Source: an uncultured Candidatus Soleaferrea sp. (lineage in GTDB: Bacteria > Bacillota > Clostridia > Oscillospirales > Ruminococcaceae). Taken from it: a DNA stretch of 41,200 nt. The DNA is taken from contig CAKTAG010000003.1 of NCBI GenBank assembly GCA_934527325.1, forward strand, positions 1 to 41,200, written 5' to 3'. Shown one piece after another: positions 26,175 to 33,988 of this stretch (position 1 is its first letter; every line of letters begins with the position of its first letter). The notes under the pieces are model-generated. The model was not told the DNA's origin and did not search any database. It worked only from the letters and a program-made list of their open reading frames with translations. The position numbers and the translations under genes are program-made.

Positions 26175-26744
26175 TTAATAAGTTAAAAAGTCGAAAATGT
26201 ATTGGTATAATTCCAACGAACCTTTTACAAAATTCTTTTTTATTCTTTCTGCAATTTGTTTATCTGGGGCAAATATATTAATGGTTATAAGGTCTGAACC
26301 AACATCTTTTATTCTACACAACACCATATATCCATCATCAACTTTATTAATTGTAACTATATTTTCTTCTAACAATTTTAAGTTATTTAAATATTCTTTG
26401 GCAGCTAATTCTAATTTGTTTTTTACTGTAGAAGCTATTGTATTTTTAAATACATCTGCTGTTTTTTTACCCGCTGCTGTTAACACAAATAGCGGCTCAA
26501 TATTTTTTTCTTTACTATCTTCCCCTTTATATTCCACAATATGCTTATCTTTTATAATATCATTAAACGCTTGTGCAAATGTAAAATAGTTAACCAAGCT
26601 TTTATATTGTAATATATTATTTATATCAGATCTAGATAACGGTTTGTTTAATAAGTTTAATAAAAAACATATTAATATTCTAGCTTCATAAATTTTTTTT
26701 GAACCGCCAGGTTCTATACCTGCTGTTATGTTTTCGTAATCCAT
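26175..26744 (-). CDS. DUF4364 family protein (winged-helix-like)
   Basis: A 189-residue cytoplasmic protein that I recognise as DUF4364, a family of Clostridia with a winged-helix-like N-terminal part. Residues about 20-100 (ICFLLNLLNKPLSRSDINNIL..., then FNDIIKDKHIVEY and FVLTAAGKKTADVF) follow the pattern of a PadR- or MarR-like DNA-binding domain. The C-terminal half is an alpha/beta region of unknown use. A regulatory role is likely but the target is unknown. ATG behind AGGGTAA. Confidence 0.8.
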   Translation of the reverse strand: MDYENITAGIEPGGSKKIYEARILICFLLNLLNKPLSRSDINNILQYKSLVNYFTFAQAFNDIIKDKHIVEYKGEDSKEKNIEPLFVLTAAGKKTADVFKNTIASTVKNKLELAAKEYLNNLKLLEENIVTINKVDDGYMVLCRIKDVGSDLITINIFAPDKQIAERIKKNFVKGSLELYQYIFDFLTY

Positions 26745-26828
26745 AAAAAAAATTACCCTACCTTTTCTGTAGCCTAGATATTGGATTGAATTTTTATAAT
26801 ATAGTTATAGGTAAAAACCACTATTCAA

Positions 26829-26844
26829 TGTTTCACGTGGAACA
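26829..26844. promoter_or_regulatory. parS: parS, ParB/Spo0J binding site
   Basis: TGTTTCACGTGGAACA is a full match, on the reverse strand, to the Bacillus-type consensus TGTTNCACGTGAAACA. It sits in an intergenic region about 14 kb from dnaA, as expected for the origin-proximal site at which ParB loads for chromosome segregation. I saw no second full match. Confidence 0.9.
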
Positions 26845-26889
26845 TTTTACTTCAATACCGTTACATATAAACTGCTGTTATTTTTTACT

Positions 26890-27459
26890 TTAATAGTTAG
26901 CAGTAATATTACCCTCTTCTAGGTAAATAGAAATTACTTTATTTTTTCTTAAATCTGCTTTAAATTTAAAGTTACTATTACTATACTTTCCTTCTACACA
27001 CAAAATATCATCTTTTACATCCCAATTATCATATTCACCTTTATATACCATATTTTCTACATCTATTATTGCGCTAATAGGGAACTTATTAAGTACACAA
27101 TTATTACTAGTTTTAGCTTCTATGCCCTTATAAGCAACAGTAACTTCTTGCCCATTATAAACCATTTTTGTTCCTAACAACAACTCTGGTTCATATATTT
27201 CAATTGTGGTTTTATTTTGTTCTTTGGTAACCAACCCTTTTATAACACCACTGCTACTAACAACATCAAAATTTGTTTGGTAAGTTTTCGAAAGCTCAGA
27301 TATTATATCAACAGCTTGTTTTTTTACTTTAAATAACTGCCAATTAAAATTAAAACCTATTGCTAACCCCAAAGTTAACAATAACAATATTGCAAATATT
27401 ATTACAAACCTATTTAAATTTTTACTCCTTGTTTTTAACGGCCGCTTAAATTTATTCAT
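26890..27459 (-). CDS. Membrane-anchored protein of unknown function
   Basis: 189 residues, function not recognised. Basic N-terminus, one membrane helix at about 17-38 (FVIIFAILLLLTLGLAIGF), and an extracellular part of about 150 residues rich in beta strands. The extracellular part has alternating polar and hydrophobic residues with lipoprotein-carrier-like periodicity (LolA-like fold is a guess). No lipobox and no catalytic motif seen. ATG follows AAAGGAG. It sits 63 bases after nnrD/nnrE in the direction of transcription, so it is probably co-transcribed; conserved linkage to that gene in related genomes would be worth testing. Confidence 0.7.
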   Translation of the reverse strand: MNKFKRPLKTRSKNLNRFVIIFAILLLLTLGLAIGFNFNWQLFKVKKQAVDIISELSKTYQTNFDVVSSSGVIKGLVTKEQNKTTIEIYEPELLLGTKMVYNGQEVTVAYKGIEAKTSNNCVLNKFPISAIIDVENMVYKGEYDNWDVKDDILCVEGKYSNSNFKFKADLRKNKVISIYLEEGNITANY

Positions 27460-27522
27460 AAAAAAACTTGCTCCTTTTTTTAAGACAAGGAAGAAAACAT
27501 TACCATATTAATTTTTTTATTG

Positions 27523-29049
27523 TTACCTTTTGTTTTTAACAAATATGTCACATAAATCCTCAAATATATCCGAAGGCAACATTCCATATTGAGATTTTCT
27601 AGCTGCACAACTATCTGCTGCCTTAGAATGTAAATATACTCCACATACAGCCGGGTTATTAACGCCTTGCACAACCAAACCTGCCACCATACCCGCTAAA
27701 ATATCTCCACTACCACCTTTAGATAGTCCTGGATTTCCATATATATTAATATACACATTCCCTGTCTCATCTATAATAATAGTGTTATAATCTTTTAATA
27801 CCACCGTTACATTATATTCTTTTGCAAAATCACTTATTACTTGGTACCTAAAATTAGCCACTTCTGATATAGATACATTTAGCAACCTAGCCATTTCAGC
27901 TACATGTGGTGTTAAAATTATTTTAGATTTTTTTTCTTTTAAGATATTTACATTTTTTGCAATTGCATTAATACCATCTGCATCAATAACAACTGGGCAT
28001 TCAGCTTCTTTAATAATTTTATGCACAATTGTAATAGTTTCGTTATTTAAACCCAAACCACAACCAATTAAACATCCATCAGCCTCTTTAAGTGCAGCTA
28101 GTATTTTAGACATTGCGTACATAGAAATTGTTCCCTGTTGCGTTTCTGCCAAAGGTAAAAATCTAGATTCTAAAACAACTGAAGATACACTTTGAATAAC
28201 ATCTTTTACAGATGCAAGCGTTGTAACCCCTGCACCAACCCTAAGCGCACCTAAAGTTGATAATGTAGCTGCTCCCACCATATGTTTAGCTCCAGATATA
28301 TTTAATAACTTTCCATAGTCACCTTTATTGCTACCAAAATACCTTGGCTTTATATTTTTAAATACCATATCTTCATCTGTTAAAAAATGTGTGATTTCTA
28401 CTTTGTTATGTATATCTTCCGGTATGCCAATATCTACTATAGCAACACTGCCACAATATTCTTTAGAATTAACCAAAACATGTGCCGGTTTTAAACTATC
28501 TAAACTTATAGTATAATCACTTTCAAAGCAAAATTTATCTACTATTCCACTATCTGCCATAACACCTGTTGGAACATCTAGTGCAAATTTTGTAGCATTG
28601 CTATTCTTCCATAATATATTTAAAGCCTGTAATTCATCGTTCATTAAGCCGTTAAAACCTATTCCCCAAATAGCATCTATTAATACATCTGCTTCTTTTA
28701 TTAAACGGCTAGTATACTCTATATCATCTGTTGTTAAAATTTTTACACCCTTTTTTTGTGCTGCTTGTTTTGCTTCGATAACATGTTCATTTTTAATTTC
28801 ACCCTTAACAGCAAGCACAGATGTTTCTATGTAATCACAATATAATTTTGTAGCTAATTTATACCCACAGCCACCATTGTTACCTGGGCCACATAAAACA
28901 ACACAATTTTTACCTTTTAGATCAAGTTTTTTACCTATAAAAAGTGCAGCCGCCACTCCAGAATTCCTCATAAGCATATCTTGTGAAAAACCGTGTTCAA
29001 AAGCTATTTTTTCTAGTAACATCATTTGTTTTGTAGTTAATATTCGCAT
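27523..29049 (-). CDS. Bifunctional NAD(P)HX repair enzyme (epimerase + ADP-dependent dehydratase)
   Basis: Repairs hydrated NADH/NADPH. 508 residues: the N-terminal YjeF-type epimerase (NnrE; about 1-215) with CGPGNNGGCGYKLATKLY and DVPTGVMADSG, then the ribokinase-like dehydratase (NnrD; about 225-508) with ILTPHVAEMARLL and GNPGLSKGGSGDILAGM, which holds the ADP site. ATG after AAGGGAG. It lies 22 bases past the ribF stop, in one row with the membrane protein that follows. Confidence 0.95.
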   Translation of the reverse strand: MRILTTKQMMLLEKIAFEHGFSQDMLMRNSGVAAALFIGKKLDLKGKNCVVLCGPGNNGGCGYKLATKLYCDYIETSVLAVKGEIKNEHVIEAKQAAQKKGVKILTTDDIEYTSRLIKEADVLIDAIWGIGFNGLMNDELQALNILWKNSNATKFALDVPTGVMADSGIVDKFCFESDYTISLDSLKPAHVLVNSKEYCGSVAIVDIGIPEDIHNKVEITHFLTDEDMVFKNIKPRYFGSNKGDYGKLLNISGAKHMVGAATLSTLGALRVGAGVTTLASVKDVIQSVSSVVLESRFLPLAETQQGTISMYAMSKILAALKEADGCLIGCGLGLNNETITIVHKIIKEAECPVVIDADGINAIAKNVNILKEKKSKIILTPHVAEMARLLNVSISEVANFRYQVISDFAKEYNVTVVLKDYNTIIIDETGNVYINIYGNPGLSKGGSGDILAGMVAGLVVQGVNNPAVCGVYLHSKAADSCAARKSQYGMLPSDIFEDLCDIFVKNKR

Positions 29050-29071
29050 TTTATAAAACTCCCTTACTTTT

Positions 29072-29851
29072 CTAAATTAACTCTATAACAATATTTTTTA
29101 ACCATTTTGTTACATCATATTTTTCGCAACATGTAATAGCAAGTTTATAATCTGAACTATTATAAATGTTTGTTTTAGTTTTTATAGTTTTTTCAGCAAA
29201 CTTTATTACAGAGTTATATTCACCGCTTGGCGGAAAAACCAATTCATCTTCCACCATTTGAAGTATAACTCCATCATTAAACGAATAATTCACAACATCA
29301 AAATCTAAAGTAAAATTTCGCCCTAACAATGCATTTGCTTTTGATATGTTCCCTGTTCTTATATATTCACGTATTTTAGATGAACTAACTTTTTCATTAT
29401 TAACAAATGCATCTTCAACAACTAAAATATCACTGCCATAATTATTTAAAATACATCTAGTATCATCTATATCACCCAACCTTTTATAACCGAATTTAAA
29501 ATCTTTACCACAAACTAAAAGCCTGCAGCCCAATTTTTTAACAATAATTTCTTCAATAAAATCTTCTGCATACATTAATTCAACTTGTTCAAATGGAATT
29601 TCTATAAAGTAAGAAATATTAGCTTTGCTTAATAATTCACACTTTTTTTCAAAGCTAATAATTCTTTCTGCATTTTGTTTTAAAGCTGGCTTACGGTTGC
29701 TAATATCAAAAGAAAAAATACATGTTGCAAGCTTACTTTTTTGTAATTCATTTATTAGCTTCATATGGCCAACATGAACACCATCGAACAAACCTATAGC
29801 AATAGCTACATTACTTAGATATATATTATTTAAATTTTTACAAATAAACAA
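29072..29851 (-). CDS. ribF: RibF-like FAD synthetase with degenerate riboflavin kinase domain
   Basis: RibF normally makes FMN from riboflavin and then FAD from FMN. This protein is 259 residues against about 310 usually. The N-terminal FAD synthetase half is sound: GLFDGVHVGH at 20-29, CGKDFKFGYKRLGD and VSSSKIREYIRTGNI. The C-terminal flavokinase half (after LLGRNFTL, about residue 178) is only about 80 residues long and lacks the PTAN motif and the NIG and Glu/Asp segments that bind ATP and riboflavin; only PPSGEY recalls the usual PPxGVY. Starts at TTG after AGAGGTAC. The FMN-making step is thus probably lost or done elsewhere. Confidence 0.85.
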   Translation of the reverse strand: MFICKNLNNIYLSNVAIAIGLFDGVHVGHMKLINELQKSKLATCIFSFDISNRKPALKQNAERIISFEKKCELLSKANISYFIEIPFEQVELMYAEDFIEEIIVKKLGCRLLVCGKDFKFGYKRLGDIDDTRCILNNYGSDILVVEDAFVNNEKVSSSKIREYIRTGNISKANALLGRNFTLDFDVVNYSFNDGVILQMVEDELVFPPSGEYNSVIKFAEKTIKTKTNIYNSSDYKLAITCCEKYDVTKWLKNIVIELI

Positions 29852-29959
29852 AATTTTGTACCTCTTAAAATTTTATTTTATATATATTTTATCATATCTT
29901 CATAAAAATAAAAAGGAGTATAAAAAAATTTTGAATAAAAAATATAATTTTTTAATTTA

Positions 29960-30065
29960 GCGCACCTGACGGTGCACATTTTTAACAAGTGAAAACCCCG
30001 AATTTACCAGGTAGTGGGCTTTACTGGTCAGAATAACAGATAGAATAAATAACAGAGCTGCAATT
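29960..30065 (+). mobile_element. Possible group II intron 5' fragment
   Basis: GCGCACCTGACGGTGCAC followed by AAGTGAAAACCCCG resembles the start of bacterial group II introns (GTGCG..., then a GTGAAA segment). The rest of domain I is not recognisable. It follows a short AAGGAG-TTG reading frame that ends after nine codons. Call rests on pattern memory. Confidence 0.3.
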
Positions 30066-30208
30066 TTTACCTTACTACGAAAATACCAGAAAGAAAAAAT
30101 GTTATATAAACATAAATTTAAACAGAATAAATGTCAAAACGCTTTCTAAATCTACTACCAAAACACCTATTTTGTGATATACTATATGCATTAAGGGTTG
30201 AAGGTACG

Positions 30209-30434
30209 TTGTATAGAAAAATTGAAAAAACAATTATTGATTGGGTAAGAACCGGAAAAAAGGCGTTGCTGATTGATGGCACACTGCAGGTAGGCAAAAC
30301 CTAAATTATCAGAAACACTTTGAAAAGTGAAAAGTGCAATTATATAGAATTCAACCTATTAAAAACACCGGAACTTGCGGGCTTTGCTTAAAAAAGCAAA
30401 ACAGTTGATGATATTATTATAAACCTTTGCACTG
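30209..30434 (+). pseudogene. Relic of an AAA_14/DUF4143-type ATPase gene
   Basis: Reads from TTG behind GAAGG: YRKIEKTIIDWVRTGKKALL, then IDGTLQVGKT, then a TAA at 30302, IIRNTLKSEKCNYIEFNLLK, a second TAA at 30389, KSKTVDDIIINLC, and a third TAA. All pieces are in one frame and match the N-terminus of the ATPase family whose P-loop reads GARQVGKT. In-frame stops and the missing C-terminal 300 or so residues mark it as dead. Confidence 0.8.
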
Positions 30435-30452
30435 GGCACTAAACAAATAAAA

Positions 30453-30496
30453 ACTGATACACTATGGCTTTTATGATTCAGCCATAGCATATCAGT
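30453..30496. repeat. Imperfect 17-bp inverted repeat
   Basis: ACTGATACACTATGGCT and AGCCATAGCATATCAGT, 15 of 17 pairs, around a 10-base loop. It lies between the ATPase relic and the intron-like end and may be part of that intron. Confidence 0.6.
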
Positions 30497-30504
30497 CCTG
30501 TGCA

Positions 30505-30588
30505 TATCAACTATTGAAAGCACCGTGTAACCAAACGGTACGTACCGTGCTCTGAGAGGGCGGCGGTTATTTTCCACCCACTACTCGA
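30505..30588 (+). mobile_element. Likely group II intron 3' end (domains V-VI), degenerate
   Basis: AGCACCGTGTAACC ... GGTACGTACCGTGCT (30519-30551) folds like the 34-nt domain V, with AGC at its start and a two-base bulge, although one C-C mismatch breaks the stem. CTGAGAGGG, a second stem, and the ending CTACTCGATT follow, as in many bacterial introns. The reverse transcriptase and most of the ribozyme are absent. Confidence 0.5.
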
Positions 30589-30611
30589 TTTATTATAAAT
30601 AATTTTTTTAA

Positions 30612-32423
30612 TTACCTAGGTACAACATAATTTTCTGGGTTAACTGTTACACCGTTTACTTTTACCCCGTTGTGGCAATGAATACCAGAACTACGGCCAG
30701 TTGACCCCATAACAGCTATTTGTGTTCTTGCCTCAACTTTATCTCCTACTTTAACCAATATCTTTGAATGGTGAGCATAAAGAGTTTGTATTCCGTTACC
30801 ATGGTCAATTATTACACAATTACCATATGCACCACGCCATCCAGCAAAAATTACTGTACCTTCAGCCGAGGCAAATATACGTATATCACCTGTAGCAGAT
30901 TTATAATCTACACCATCATGACCACGGTAACCATTATAACCACAAGTAATTTTAGGGTTATAAACAGGTGATAGTAAAGTTATACCCAATTTAATTTTTT
31001 CACCACTTGCTTTGTAAGGCATTAACTTTGTATCTTTTGTACCAACTAATACTTTTTGAGTTTTCGGTGAAATTACAGTTTTCTCATTAACCAATTCAGT
31101 TTTATCCATCACCCCATCAATTATTGTAGTGTTATATTTCCTTCTAACTACTCCGTTTTTGCCAGGGCTAGTAATTTTACAAAAATTCTTGCTTATATTA
31201 CTGTCTTCTATTGTTTCAACATCATAAGGAATTTCATCATCTCTGGTAAAAGTTTGATTTACCTTTACACTTAAAAATGGTTTAGAATTTTTAACCACAA
31301 TCTCTTCACCAGGTTTTAAACTTTGTTCTATACCTGGGTTTAAATCTTTTATTTGCTGGTAAGGAACAGAATTATTTAAAGCAATTGTAGAAGGGGCATC
31401 ACCTTTCTGTACAGTATAAACTACCCTATCTTCTACATTTTTTGTAATTTTTTTACTTATATTTTCTAAGTTAGATACGCTATTTGTTAAATAATACCCA
31501 CTTTCAATTTTAACATCATCAACAAAACAAACTTCATCATTTGGGTAACGTTCTTTATATGGCTGTAAAAGACTAGCAATCAAATTTTGTATCTCTTCAC
31601 CATTTTTAACAGCACCTATAAAATTATCGTTAACATACAAACCGGTAGCAAAGCAAATCATTTTATTAGATGCTTTTAATAAGTTATTTGCCACTTCATC
31701 TTTATTGCTATAGGTTGCATTTTTGCCCAACCTAACTAAAGTATATTGTGGTAAACAGTTAATAGGTTCTTGGTTTTTGTCGTAATTAATTCTAGAATTC
31801 ATTTCCTTGCTAGCATCTAACAATACACATTCATTTTCTACATAACCAATATGCTTACCTAAGCACTCAATGCTAAGCCCATATTTAAACCCGCTTAAAA
31901 TGTTAATGGTAGTAATAAATATAGCTAAGCCACATAAAGGGTAAATGTAATTCATAAAATTAAGAATTACTTTTTTATTATTTTTTATTCCACTAACTAA
32001 AATTGATCTTAAAAAATTTAAACTTTGTAAAAAGCCATCTTCCCTTTGCTTTTTACACTCTGCTTTTATATTTCCATATTGGCTATAAGCTTTAACAAAA
32101 GGTGCTTTAACTTCGTTTTTTACTGTTGCCAAATTAAGCCTTACTGCTTTAAGCCCACGCCTTATTTTTAATCTAAAAAGCTTGCTGCCTTTATTAACAT
32201 TACATAACACAATTTTATTAATATAATGTGATGCACTACAACCTGTTTTTAAAGTTTTTAACCCTAGTTTATAAGCAAGGTTATAAAATTTATTTGCTAA
32301 ACTTTTTACTTTAGATGACACAACAGAAAAGATTTTACCCTCTTCTTTTTCGCTGTGACCGCTTTGCATACACAATAAACTATACTGCTTATTTTGCTCG
32401 CTTTCGCAGTTTTTGCGAACCAT
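30612..32423 (-). CDS. Membrane-anchored M23 peptidase with LysM and G5 domains
   Basis: A cell-wall endopeptidase. I use ATG 32423 because GGAAGGAG lies eight bases upstream; the upstream TTG overlaps that site. 603 residues from there: about 150 basic cytoplasmic residues, a membrane helix at about 152-176, an extracellular region to 330, LysM at 335-379 (VYTVQKGDAPSTIA ... LKPGEEI), a G5 domain at about 382-462, and the LytM/M23 domain at about 484-603. Zinc ligands are His502 and Asp506 in GHDGVD, and His584 in HCH (His582 catalytic). All are present, so it should be active. Such proteins cut peptidoglycan crosslinks during growth or sporulation. It has its own promoter. Confidence 0.92.
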   Translation of the reverse strand: MVRKNCESEQNKQYSLLCMQSGHSEKEEGKIFSVVSSKVKSLANKFYNLAYKLGLKTLKTGCSASHYINKIVLCNVNKGSKLFRLKIRRGLKAVRLNLATVKNEVKAPFVKAYSQYGNIKAECKKQREDGFLQSLNFLRSILVSGIKNNKKVILNFMNYIYPLCGLAIFITTINILSGFKYGLSIECLGKHIGYVENECVLLDASKEMNSRINYDKNQEPINCLPQYTLVRLGKNATYSNKDEVANNLLKASNKMICFATGLYVNDNFIGAVKNGEEIQNLIASLLQPYKERYPNDEVCFVDDVKIESGYYLTNSVSNLENISKKITKNVEDRVVYTVQKGDAPSTIALNNSVPYQQIKDLNPGIEQSLKPGEEIVVKNSKPFLSVKVNQTFTRDDEIPYDVETIEDSNISKNFCKITSPGKNGVVRRKYNTTIIDGVMDKTELVNEKTVISPKTQKVLVGTKDTKLMPYKASGEKIKLGITLLSPVYNPKITCGYNGYRGHDGVDYKSATGDIRIFASAEGTVIFAGWRGAYGNCVIIDHGNGIQTLYAHHSKILVKVGDKVEARTQIAVMGSTGRSSGIHCHNGVKVNGVTVNPENYVVPR

Positions 32424-32466
32424 TGTATCTTCTCCTTCCAAATATTAAAAATTCACAACAGGTTAC

Positions 32467-32495
32467 AGTATAACACAATTTAGCAAATCATTCAA
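32467..32495 (-). promoter_or_regulatory. Predicted promoter of the M23 peptidase gene
   Basis: On the minus strand TTGAAT, 17 bp, TATACT, with TG one base before the -10, about 40 bases upstream of the start codon. Confidence 0.75.
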
Positions 32496-32652
32496 GGCGA
32501 TTATTCTAATTGTGGGCAAAAAACATCTTTTTGAATTATAATTTAAAAGATTGTAAAAAACTTTTGTAATTTTTTTACTATACTATATCACAGTACGTGT
32601 TTTACGTTTTTTCAACAACATTAAAAAAAGCGGCAAATATTTTTAAGCAAAA

Positions 32653-32713
32653 TAAAAAAAACTTATAGCAGAAAGTTTATTTTAAACTATTAACTACTAT
32701 AAGTTTTTTATTT
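32653..32713. terminator. Bidirectional terminator-like hairpin
   Basis: AAAAAAACTTATAG and CTATAAGTTTTTTA form a 13-bp stem around a 35-base loop. It ends the 32787-33926 transcript. The loop is long and AT-rich, so strength is uncertain. Confidence 0.6.
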
Positions 32714-32786
32714 TACACTGATTAAAAAAGTAAAATCTGTAATTACCCAATACAATTTATTTATAAACTAAAACAATTTTAAGATA

Positions 32787-33926
32787 TTAAATATTACTAT
32801 CTGTTATAATGTAGTTGCCACCAAAACCAGTTTTAAAAATAACCATCCCATCTTTTAATTCAAATGTCATATTCTTTTTTTCAATGCTTTTTTTCTCCAC
32901 ATCAACAGAATAAAATTTAAGTTGTGATGTATCAAAATCTTTTAAATCTACAGGTATATAAAAGCTACAAATAGCTGGTAAAGTACCTTTTTCTGTAAAA
33001 GATATTATTTTATACTTATTACATTTACCAACCAACACTTCATCTACCTTAGAATTTTGTGTTGTAATTCCAATATCAAATTTTTCACAAAGGCTTATAC
33101 TGCTAACAGGCATTATGCATTTAAATAACAAAGCATTGTCACTGAATTTTTCAAAAATTATTTCCTTATCTTTATACTTATCGTACATAAGCTCTGAAAG
33201 TAAACTTTTAGGAATAACCGTTGTACTTTCTTTACCTAGCTTAACTGTTGCAATTTTTACATTTTCATCTTTTAGCTGTAAAAGTATTTCCGATACATTC
33301 ATTTTTTTATTAATATTTGTAGCGGTTGCAACTTTATTTACCTCTGTTTCTTCTTTTGTTGTGTTAGAACCTTTGTAAAATACAAACCCAGAAGAAGAAG
33401 CCGAATTTGATGAAGCAGTTCCTATTTTATAAATTACCTTAGCAGTTGTTGTAACATCTCCATTAACTCTGTTATCGTAATATTCTACAGCAATATTTTC
33501 TTTTTTATTACTTAACTCGCCATTAAGTAAATTTACCATGGTTTCGTACCCTTCACCACTTGCACCAAAAGTCAACACTTTATTATCATCACTTTTAACT
33601 AACATCTGCTGTATAGCTTTAAAAATAACGTCACTATTGCCCGTTGTTGTTTCTTGCCTTACACCTAATATTTCTGTAACTTCTTCTATATTTTGGATTT
33701 TACCATCTTTTACTTCTTCACTTTTTATTTTAAACCCAAGCTTTTTGCCATCTAAAGCTTTAAGTTGCTCAACATTTTCTATTTGTAAAATATATTCTCC
33801 ATCACTTAATCTATAAAAATCACCATTCAATAATAAAGTTTTGCCATTTGCAAAAACAAATTGCCCCATTAGCACTACCGTTGCAATTGCTAAACTTATT
33901 GAAATAAATTTACATATACACTTCAC
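32787..33926 (-). CDS. Secreted protein of unknown function
   Basis: 379 residues, not recognised by family. Starts at GTG behind AAGGAG. Signal peptide 1-26 (ISISLAIATVVLMGQFVFA, cleavage after FANG). The mature part has no membrane helix, lipobox or sortase motif. A Ser/Asn-rich linker (SSNSASSSG, about 173-181) divides two halves. The C-terminal 100 residues end FKTGFGGNYIITDSNI, a pattern seen in extracellular beta-sandwich modules of Clostridial wall or cellulosome-type proteins (FxxxxxGxYIITD). No catalytic motif seen. Lies between cysS and the M23 peptidase on the same strand with its own terminator. Confidence 0.75.
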   Translation of the reverse strand: MKCICKFISISLAIATVVLMGQFVFANGKTLLLNGDFYRLSDGEYILQIENVEQLKALDGKKLGFKIKSEEVKDGKIQNIEEVTEILGVRQETTTGNSDVIFKAIQQMLVKSDDNKVLTFGASGEGYETMVNLLNGELSNKKENIAVEYYDNRVNGDVTTTAKVIYKIGTASSNSASSSGFVFYKGSNTTKEETEVNKVATATNINKKMNVSEILLQLKDENVKIATVKLGKESTTVIPKSLLSELMYDKYKDKEIIFEKFSDNALLFKCIMPVSSISLCEKFDIGITTQNSKVDEVLVGKCNKYKIISFTEKGTLPAICSFYIPVDLKDFDTSQLKFYSVDVEKKSIEKKNMTFELKDGMVIFKTGFGGNYIITDSNI

Positions 33927-33988
33927 TATAGTTCTCCTTTTTTTATATACTAAACGTATAACTTATTTTTGTTATACTATTTTTAAAC

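Larger units (their letters stand above)
29852..30611. other. 760-bp gene-free stretch of decayed elements
   Basis: No intact gene. It holds, from left to right, a possible group II intron 5' fragment, a broken ATPase gene, an inverted repeat and a likely group II intron 3' end. Parts of it (29960-30060 and 30500-30590) are clearly richer in G and C than the neighbours, which points to imported DNA. Confidence 0.7.
32424..32786. other. Intergenic region between two minus-strand genes
   Basis: 363 bp that contain the terminator of the upstream secreted-protein gene and the M23 promoter. Nothing else recognised. Confidence 0.6.

Noticed and set aside
27480..27674. 64-codon minus-strand frame within the nnrD/nnrE gene end
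   Set aside because: Shadow of the nnrD reading frame in another phase.
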